DNA from: Metopolophium dirhodum
Taxonomy: Eukaryota; Arthropoda; Insecta; Hemiptera; Aphididae
Direction of reading: 5' to 3'
NCBI RefSeq assembly: GCF_019925205.1
Contig: NC_083568.1
Span: forward strand, 8,120,393 to 8,184,392
DNA: 64,000 bases
In this document: positions 27,437-36,154 of the stretch, in pieces
Numbering within the stretch: position 1 is the first letter of the stretch
Layout of the letters: each line of letters opens with the position of its first letter
Notes under the pieces: model-generated
Told to the model about the DNA's origin: nothing
What the model saw: the letters and a program-made list of their open reading frames with translations, nothing else
Database searches by the model: none
Made by a program: the position numbers and the translations under genes

Positions 27437-27559
27437 TTATTGTATATAAACGGAATGGTCGACGCGATTACTTTTGGACGCTTCGGGACGGTTTTCCAGG
27501 ACGGTCCGCCGATCCGACCGGTAGTCCTCGCCGGACATTGCTTTATCGTCAATCGACAT
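27437..27559 (-). CDS. Candidate short ORF or first exon, 40 aa, unknown
   Basis: The minus strand reads ATG (27559) to TAA (27437), 40 codons. It starts MSIDDKAMSGEDYRSDRR and continues as a hydrophilic, charge-balanced peptide. G occupies the -3 position. A possible weak donor (AAAA|GTAATC) occurs inside, so this could be a first coding exon. It lies in a GC-richer patch where chance ORFs are common, no homology is recognised, and no partner exon was found. Codon spread and composition are protein-like, but at this length that is weak evidence. Confidence 0.15.
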   Translation of the reverse strand: MSIDDKAMSGEDYRSDRRTVLENRPEASKSNRVDHSVYIQ

Positions 27560-30500
27560 CGCCTCACTATACATTTATAAATATAAGTTTACGCTATGAC
27601 CTACGAGCAAACTTTTGCACGGTCCGGCATCGCAAGACTATATATACGATCATATTGCTATAAGCGTGCGCACCACGACCGTGTTTTCCTTTAATAATGA
27701 ATTTATTCAAATTCCCGTTTTGGGAATTTTAAGGATACTCAAAGAGTTATAACAATATTACATTTTAAAACTTTTGAGGAAATCCAATAATCACCCTGTG
27801 GCGATACCTCCGACTTTTGGTTTTCATTTAATGAGCATCGCCCTTTTTCGTAGAAATAAATTGTTAAACGCATGTCGTATTTTTTGCATCTAAATCGAAA
27901 TTCGAACGAGAATAATAATTGTTAAGTAATAATAAATAATAATATAGTAACAATAATAATAATAAGTTTGGAAGATCTGCAGGACGTTATTTTGTTCAAT
28001 TACTCCCAAGTATATCGAATTCGTTTCAAACGCTTTTTAATTTTATTCAACTTGACGTGGAAATATGGGCCTCGGTAATAATTACTCGATTTAGAACTTT
28101 CTAATACAATATGTCTAGTAGCGTATTGTTAACACGTTTGAGTACCACGAAAAGAAACTGCATGGAATAATTATATTTTGAAACCAAAATTAAAATTAAT
28201 ATTTCAAGTGCGAAAAGTAAAATACAGCAATGGATTTTAATTTGGTAGTATTCTGAAGAAAAAACTAGTTTAAGTAATAAATAAGCTTTTTGTTTGTACA
28301 TTCTATAAAATGCTCATAATTCAAATATTTAATATGTTAGTATACGAAAGGATATTATCTTTATTATGTTCATTCTGGTAATAAATTCAATGTGAACCAT
28401 TTAAGTTTATATATATATATATTTTTTTTTTATATAGGGTGATTTTTTCAATGCAGGGCACTCATTTTTCAGTTTTCAACTCGAAAAATGTTTGAAAAAG
28501 ACACTCAATATATTTTCATTTTGGTTATATTTTAGGGTTTTTACTTTTTTTAAGTTATATAATATTTTATTATCATTATTAAATGTATCTGGTATACAAT
28601 TATTCATCTGCCCCTTTGTTTTTTTTTTTTATCTAAACTTTAAATGCTTTATTTAAATAATAATTACAATTATCCACTCAATATATATGTTAAATGCACA
28701 TTAATATGTCTGGAAAAATAATCTTTTTCAGTAAATTATATTATAAAATAAAAACAGCAATTTAAAAAAAAAAAATGTTAATTTAATACAAAGACGTGTA
28801 TGTTGTGTTAACAAGGTAAACTAAAAATACAATATAACTTCAATAGTCGAAAAATATTTGTTTGTATTAGCTGTTTATTAAAATGTTCATAGTTTGGCTG
28901 AATAATTTGATAAAGCAAAACAATATAAATTTATCTTAAATATCTGAATAATTTATGTACCGTGTTTCATTGTCTTATAGCATTTCATATAATTAGTAAA
29001 ACACAACCACAAAATAGTTTTGAACTCAAAATACGCGTTTAATGTTCATATTTTATACGGTGAATAGGTACAAAAGTATTTTTCAACTTTCTCGTTTAAG
29101 AAACAAATGAATTCATCAAATTAGTTACAGCAGCTGTACTTACAAATATATATACAAAATGCGAAGCTACTAAAGTTTTTTTTGGTTTTTAAAATAATAT
29201 TGTGCATATTATATACGTATACGTATATACTTTTTTAAAAAAAAAAAACGAAAGAGCATTCTTTTGAGTAGCACTCCTAACGAATTCAAAAACAATGCAC
29301 ATCCGGCAAATTATTCAACACGTAATTGTGTTCTACCTCTGTCAGCCGCATTTATATATATATACTCCTCGCACATCTGTGTCCAGGTCAGACTGCTGCT
29401 GCTGCTGCTGCTGCTGGCGCTATGTGTAACATAGGACGTACTTGGAGGGAACTCTTTAGTTAATTTAATTTTGGTTGTTCCGTATTTATTCGGTTATTAT
29501 TATTTTTTTTTATCGTTCGAGAACAGACGTTTGTTAATCTGGCCCACTATAGTATTTTCCGTTATGCGATAAACACGAAAAACAAACACAAACCCGTCAA
29601 AGTATTAGTTAATTAAGGCGTTATTTGAAGGCTTACCGCCTGCAGTAGGGAAAACGGAGGAATGTAAATTGCGGTGAACAGCTCAAACTAATGTCAGCGG
29701 CGGAGTATGAAGTTCTCCAAAAGAGGGGTTAAAAATGCGGTTTCGCCCCGTGTACCGAGACGGAAAACCGGGTGTGCTTTTGTGCGGATGATTGTGTGTG
29801 CACAGTGTATATAATTTCGTACGTCCAAGAATTTATTGTAGATCCCCCTGACTGCCCGGGAAATATTCTAAGACAAAGCGGGGAAAAAAGGGCAGCGGAA
29901 AAAAATTTGTATAATGATAGTCGACAGTTGTACAACAACAAAAAACAAATAATAATAATAATAAAAACCACACGATTTCTATATTAAGGACCACTAGAGA
30001 AGAATAATGTTTGGACATTGAATAATAAAAATAAAAAAAAAAACCTAGTACCGTATACACACTGCAGTTTATACAACAGCGCGAAAAACAGCGGGAAAAG
30101 GAAATTACCGTAACCCCGGTTACACGCGAGCAGTATGCTCATTTCAAAACGGGCTATTGCTGGTTTATGTTGTGCAAAGTTTTTTTTTACTCCCAAAAGC
30201 GTAATGGCAATGAGGAGAAATAACTATTTTCCTTGAGTCATTAGTCATTACTATTCATTGGGTCACTACTTATCCTCCCACCTCCCCATTACCTTCCGGT
30301 GAAGATAATTAGAAAAATATACAAAACAATATAGGTGCCTACTACCTAATCGGAGAGTTATACGCCCTACCGCAGCTTTTAAGTTTTTTATGAACCTGAA
30401 GTAGAGAGACACGTGAGAAATCTTTAAATTAAAACGATTTTTATAGACATAACGGCCTGTAAAACATGCTTTGAATTGGCGTTTCTACATCAAACAATAT

Positions 30501-33349
30501 CGTTACGAGATTCACAAGTAGGTACATAAAAATAGTATAAGCACAGATTACATAGGTACTGGATTAATTGTGATTTTTAAACCGGCAAATGAATTATTAT
30601 TAAATTTTAATTTTTTTTCACTGAGCACACAAACAAAATTTAAATTATGTTAGGCTCTCGTTAATTTCTATGTAAACTCTTCTTAAAAATAACCTTTTAG
30701 TTCATCATAAATGTAAACAATAATAATAATTGCTTTCCGAATATTTTTTTAAAAACTGTATTCGTTACAGAGTGATTCCAAATTAGTTTAATGCTGTCTT
30801 TTCACAGCGACAATACAACAAAACACCCACGTATGACACTTATTAAAAAACACAAATGAAACTTCCACGTCTACATTCATTCAGAACCCCGACATTTATT
30901 TGAAACAAAAAAAAAAAAAAAATTATAATATACAAAGTGACGTTTTTTTAGTAGCTTATTATTTTGTATTTGCACCGAGAACGATAAATTATCACGATAA
31001 AACTCGAAAGTCATTTTTTCAACAGTTCGATGATGATAAAACGACGCATATTTCACAGTACGTTTATCATCAATAACAATGATCACGGCCGTCAGAATTA
31101 ACGATCCAGGCCAAATGCTACATAAACAAAATGATTGAGTAGACGCGCGTATAATGTTTTAACGATAGCGAACGAATTTCTCGTAACGAAATTCGATGGC
31201 GTGCAGAACTAAAATGGCATTTAAACTCGACTTAAAGAAATTAAAAAACCATAACATTTACGCGTAGATTGTATAGTTGGTGGGTATAGTTACACGTCGT
31301 GAATACGAAATATTTCGCGCGTCTCAATCGTCTCAATCAAACGATTCGTTTGATATCAGTTTAGAATTGATAATAATTAATTTTTTGACCCGTTGACCGT
31401 CGGCGTGAAGTTCGCATATGAAACGGTTTACCGCCCCAGGAGTCTAGTGCGGTCGTACGAAGCGCTAATGTACTTGATTTAAATCTAATCCCTTTGAAAT
31501 CGCAACGGTTATTATATATTATTATTATTATAACTCGATAGGCGGGTACTAAAAAAACAAAAACTAATGAATTTAAAATTGAATCAAAAAGTCAATAGGT
31601 ATACCTACATTTAATTTATTCTAAACAAACTTTCCGAATAATTGGTGTAACAAATTTAAAATTCAGAATTATTAGTGCGCGGAGGGGTGAAACCGGGTAT
31701 ACGCAATTAAATTATTTATACGTTTCGTTATGTTTTCACATTTGGCCAAATCGCGTATTACAGTAAATTATACAGGTATACACATTGTACAGGCACAGGC
31801 TATATATATACGACCAACTTTTCGTTTTTAATAATAATTGTAATATTCTTCAAACATTGATATTTTTAAACACAGTTTTGTTTTACGATTGTGTTTACCG
31901 GCAAAACAATGACTAACTGCCTTATTATTGTATTACGTACGTACATAAAAACAAAAACCACTCCAGCGCAATATTTACATAAAAATTCATTTCCTCGATA
32001 CGTATCGCATAGAAACGAATAGAATTCAACGGCAATAAAATGTAGCTGCGTGTGCATAATATAATGCGTGTGTGGTGTATGTCTGTATATATACGTAAAC
32101 ACTGTTTTTTTTTTTTTCGACCGCAATGAATTGTGCGCCATTTTTCGTTTGCAACTTTACAACTAGTTATTCCCGGCTTTATCGATGTACAGGACCGGAA
32201 AAAAAAAATAAATTGATTCAAAATATGAATGGAAATGTTTCCATAATTTATTTTTGGAGACTTTATAGCGGTACCCGTCGTCCTAAATCCATGTACACGC
32301 ATTATACATCGCCGCTATATACGCGTACGATATATAATATTATACACATATTTTATATATATTTTAATATATATATGATATGTATATAATATATTATTAT
32401 ATCGAGCACACGCTAATATGTCGTATAGAGGGTAGTTTATTTTTTTCGCCTCAACCCGGGCATCGGTATCGAGCGCCGTACACACAGGGACGCCTTACAT
32501 AATATACAAAGTGCAAACGTGATCCTTTAAGGGTTGGATCATTAAACAAGTATAATATTCGTGCCAACTTGTTGAAAGTCGCTACATAGTATATTATATA
32601 CTATATATATATTTATATATTTATATGTATGTATGATATATATATATAGAAGACCGCGGCCAGACGTGTACGGTGTTTACAATCTCGATTTAAAGCCAAG
32701 TAATCGTTATCAACATGATGGGTTTTCGGCGGTGGCGTTCGGACCGGAATCGATATATGGCCGGTCGAGGGAGGGTGAAACCAGTCGATACGAATCGCTT
32801 CGGAAATTCGTCTTTTCATGTTGTTTACACGGCTATTCTTCTCGTCTAAATGGATTCCTTTAAATTAACTGTATCGCACGCCGAAGGTGGATGGGGGGGT
32901 GAGGATAACGCGATTACATTACGACCGGCGGCGGCGAGAGAAGAAGATCCGTCGTCACGCGGAGTTATTTCGCCTCTATAGAAATTAATCGACAATAAAA
33001 TATGCCATCGTCGTCAAACCGACGTTGTTATAATTATCATTATTGTTTATCTCTGGTGCGATTAAAAAATAAAAATACTAAAAACGATACGATATTTTAT
33101 CAGTTTGAAAGAGCGTTTAGTGTGTATACATAATATTATTATTAAGTACACTATAATACGTAAAAAAAGGGACGGAAATAAACAAGAGAAAAAAACGTGA
33201 CTCTCGCCGTAATAGTTGGCGGCTGAAATCCGATGCCGGCATATTTCGTTGTTTTTAAGAGGGGAAGTAGATAGAGAGATAGATAAAGAGAGAGGGAGAG
33301 ACGGAGAGAGGATGAGAGAGAGAGATGATTTCCGACGGGCGGACGCGTT
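27560..33349. other. Noncoding upstream DNA
   Basis: No supportable gene. It includes a (CTG)8 tract and repeat-end-like words at about 28431 (tatatagggtgattttt) and 30769 (gttacagagtgattcc). A GC-richer patch at about 32650-32870 is open on both strands, and a purine tract (GA-rich) lies at about 33258-33325. Confidence 0.5.
29393..29416 (+). repeat. (CTG)8 microsatellite
   Basis: Eight perfect CTG units in noncoding DNA. Confidence 0.9.
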
Positions 33350-34160
33350 TAACGCGTGACAGTAATTCGACGACGGGAAATCGACCACGGCCGTCCGGCT
33401 CCGCGGCGCATAACTCGAAACACACTCGTGTGGCGTGCCACGCGTGTTCGACATAGGTACCTACCTATAATATTATATGGCCACACGCGGATAGTGTGCA
33501 GGTGTAGCGCACATACGCTAATTGTACGCTTCAGTTTATTTATTTCTTTTTCTGCTTCGGAAAACTCGTCGTCGACCGACGAGGACTCCGCGACTCCGAC
33601 GGCGACTCGGCCGGTCTTGAACCGTCGGCGTGCCGGTCGACAAACACGCGGAAGGTCTTTGGACAAATCAATAGCGGTGGCGAGGGGTGCGCAGGGCGAG
33701 TCCCCGCAGACGCAACGGCGAGCTACCCCCCGCCGCCGCGGCCACGAGCCGGCGTGCGAGAGGCGGTGGTGGGCAGGCGCCGGGGCGCGCGAGGGTATGG
33801 CCAGTCGGGGCGGGTAGTCGGGGGGTCCAGGGGTCGGGGGTGGTAGGTATATACTCGAGCCGTGCGCGCCCCCGCCGCCCCCGCCGACGATCACCACACG
33901 CCGCCCCGCCGCAAACGCCGCCGCCGCCGGGGCGCGCTTTGCTCGCGCGAAACCGGGAAAAACCGCCGCCGCCGCCGCCGCCGCCGCTCCCGATTATATT
34001 GCGCCGACCACGCCGTGCGCGCCACCAGTGCCGGATCGCCAGCGGACGTGTGTATGTGCGCGCTCGCTCGCCCGCTTGCCGCCGCCGACGACGACGACGA
34101 CGACGCCGCTGCCGCCGCCCGAGACGCGAACACCTTTGCCGAGTCACGACACTATAATAT
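33350..34160. promoter_or_regulatory. GC/CpG-rich block, probable promoter-proximal region
   Basis: This is the most GC-rich block of the window, in strong contrast to its AT-rich flanks. It contains a (CCG)8 tract at 33963-33986, a second GCC/GAC-rich tract at about 34078-34116 and an Sp1-type ggggcggg box near 33806. All frames are open simply because stops are rare at this composition. Its position about 1.2-2 kb before the first inferred 5'UTR exon of the large plus-strand gene suggests promoter or 5' regulatory DNA. One plus-strand stretch (about 33550-33680) gives a Ser/Asp/Glu then Arg-rich peptide (ENSSSTDEDSATPTATRP), which could be an exon, but I find no splice site to support that. 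Confidence 0.4.
33963..33986 (+). repeat. (CCG)8 microsatellite
   Basis: Eight CCG units within the GC-rich block. Confidence 0.9.
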
Positions 34161-34775
34161 ATGACATTGGTTATACGCGCGCGACCGCCAACCACCTGCC
34201 CGTTTTATATAATATAATATATTATTATTGTATACGTTATAAACCATTATATAATTACACACATACATACACACACTCACGCAAACACGTATATCTGTCG
34301 CAACACATGCATACACGTGTATTGAATTAAAATATTTTTTAACAGTAGCTGCGGTACACATAATAATATTATATAGACCGTACAGTCTTGTTAAATTTCA
34401 GTCGTTTTTTTTATTTTTTATTTTTTTATGTGCGTTTTGATAAAAAAATAATAATTGTAAAATTTTAATTGTTCTCGTCGCAGTTGAACACCGCGGCGTT
34501 ACACGTCATTTATGTGCCGTATAGATCACCGTAAAACGTGATGTTCCACGCGTGAAAAACAAAACAGACAAAGATTATAGCCGTCGCGTGTGCCACACAA
34601 TACGATATTGTGTTATTATATTGAACGCGCGCGTCATCGTCACTACAATAATATTATTATCGCCGTGGTGACGGTGCAGTAATTACCGCTGCACAATCGT
34701 TATGTAATGGTTCGGGGGGGACGACGACGACGATCGCAACTCACACTAACCGCCGACGCTGGTAAATCAAAAAAG
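34161..34775. other. Noncoding DNA between GC-rich blocks
   Basis: AT-rich, with a (CA)-rich patch at about 34257-34315. Nothing gene-like is seen. Confidence 0.5.
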
Positions 34776-34901
34776 TTAATTAAACTTTTGGACTCTCGAC
34801 GGCGACGTCGACGGCGGCGACGACGACAATGCGGGTCTCCTCTTGAACGGTGACACGCCGCTGTTGAACGAGTGTATCTGCTGCATCTGAGCGGCGGACA
34901 T
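34776..34901 (-). CDS. Candidate minus-strand short ORF or terminal exon, 41 aa
   Basis: From ATG at 34901 to TAA at 34776 the minus strand encodes 41 residues: MSAAQMQQIHSFNSGVSPF, then KRRPALSSSPPSTSPSRVQ, then KFN. The frame stays open about 85 nt further upstream (a segment reading RVSCDHAP precedes the Met), so it could also be a last exon. An acceptor-like ccgccgctcag lies just before the second Met codon. The Ser/Pro part derives from a GAC/GGC simple repeat, which weakens the case. It sits divergently about 0.4 kb before the inferred 5'UTR exon of the large gene. No family is recognised. Confidence 0.2.
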   Translation of the reverse strand: MSAAQMQQIHSFNSGVSPFKRRPALSSSPPSTSPSRVQKFN

Positions 34902-35241
34902 CGGTGCGTGGTCGCAGGATACGCGGTTCAAAACTCCCCGGCGGAGGGACACGCGTTTCCGAAAAATATAAACAATATTATATTACGAACCAACAACGCC
35001 CCACCGAAATCGATTTTACTGTCAATGCAAACCATTGTACAAATATAAATACACCTCTCTTGTTGCACAACATCGATTTTCGTCATGCATAATAGTGGCG
35101 AAGAACGCAAAACGCATGCCGAACTTTTGCACCCCGTATTGTGTTTCGGTACTCTTTTTGTTTTCGCCCTATCGGCAAAAGCCTGACGTTCGTACGGTAC
35201 GACTACGTGCGTTTTTTACGTTTTCGCCGCTTAAACGATAG
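34902..35241. other. Region just upstream of the inferred 5'UTR exon
   Basis: Moderately GC-rich with no clear TATA box or initiator. The transcription start of the large gene may lie in this interval or just downstream, but I cannot place it. Confidence 0.35.
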
Positions 35242-35335
35242 CATCAGAGCCTCTCGTCCGGTACTCAATACGTTTCGCTGTACCGTCGACAGTCGATGAA
35301 ATCAAATGCCAAAACGATGATACTTCGAGTCGAAG
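35242..35335 (+). other. Probable 5'UTR exon (3' boundary fixed by donor)
   Basis: The 3' edge is set by a perfect donor, GAAG|GTAAGT, with GT at 35336-35337. The 5' edge is unknown; 35242 is only the position just after an in-frame TAG for the upstream ORF described separately. Splicing to the acceptor at 36048-36049 gives a 714-nt intron. The exon carries no part of the main ORF, because that frame has a TGA at 36116-36118. It is inferred from splice consensus and position, without transcript evidence. Confidence 0.5.
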
Positions 35336-36141
35336 GTAAGTTATTTTCAAAATATTGTGTGTACTCCTTGGACGTTCTTTACACGTTGTCGTTCGAAATT
35401 ATAATATTTGTTCTGAACGTGTTGGTCTCATTGCGTGAGCTAACATAATATTTATATATTTTTTTTTATTCCTATCCTGATTTTAGTACGGTCTATTTAC
35501 CGGTATAAAAATATAAATTCCCGTTATTAGAGTTAAATCGACCGTCTTACTGGATTTGCCATTGGCCAATATATCCGGTGGTTATGGCCGTGTAAAATAC
35601 GATGGTATATGGGAGGAGGGAGAGAAGGAGAGAATGAAAAAACCCAAGTTTGGTGAATCGAGATAGCTTATGACAGTAATTTATCATTATCGTCTCCCGA
35701 AATGCCACCGTGCTCGATTATTTATGAAACCAAGTCATTTTGTGGTGACTGGGAAGTGCGTAGGGTTTTGGATGTTCTTAATTCACGCCTAAATATTTAT
35801 TTTGCGGAAGCTTTTCTAAAAGATTAACTTTTAAAAAGCTACTTCTTTTGGCGTAACCGGCATCGGGTGTAAGTCACATAAAAAAAAAGTTACGACACTT
35901 AAATGGATATAAAAACCACACGTTCTACGTCAGTAACCTGGCCATGTTTATCTGTCATGAGTTTATTTTTACACGCGTAAAGAACGTCCCGGTTGTAACG
36001 TATATCCATCATAATTATTATTAATTTGTTTTCGTTTTTGTTATTTCAGCATTAAAGATAATTATCAAAATATTTACGGTGTTGGCCAACCAACAAGCAG
36101 AATACTATTCACGACTGACCGATATTATGCACCGGCTTTAG
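35296..36141 (+). promoter_or_regulatory. Spliced upstream ORF (uORF), 43 codons
   Basis: Joining 35296-35335 to 36050-36141 across the inferred 714-nt intron makes an uninterrupted frame. It runs from ATG at 35296 (a second in-frame ATG lies at 35317) to TAG at 36139-36141. It begins MKSNAKTMILRVEALKIII and ends YYSRLTDIMHRL. The split codon is G|CA. The stop lies 13 nt before the ATG of the large protein, in a different frame. Such a uORF would be expected to damp or condition translation of the main ORF by reinitiation or leaky scanning. If the first exon is not used, a five-codon uORF (36127-36141, MHRL then stop) still precedes the main start. Confidence 0.4.
36048..36049 (+). other. 3' splice acceptor before the large exon
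   Basis: A pyrimidine-rich tract (ttcgtttttgttatttcag) ends in AG at 36048-36049. The exon then runs from 36050 through 105 nt of 5'UTR to the start codon. Confidence 0.65.
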
Positions 36142-36154
36142 CTACATCACCGAC

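Noticed and set aside
33062..33454. Minus-strand Ser/Leu-rich ORF
   Set aside because: It arises from the GA/CT purine tract at about 33258-33325.
33668..34195. Long Arg/Gly/Pro/Ser-rich ORFs on both strands of the GC-rich block
   Set aside because: They are translations of CCG/GAC repeats and mirror each other in all frames.
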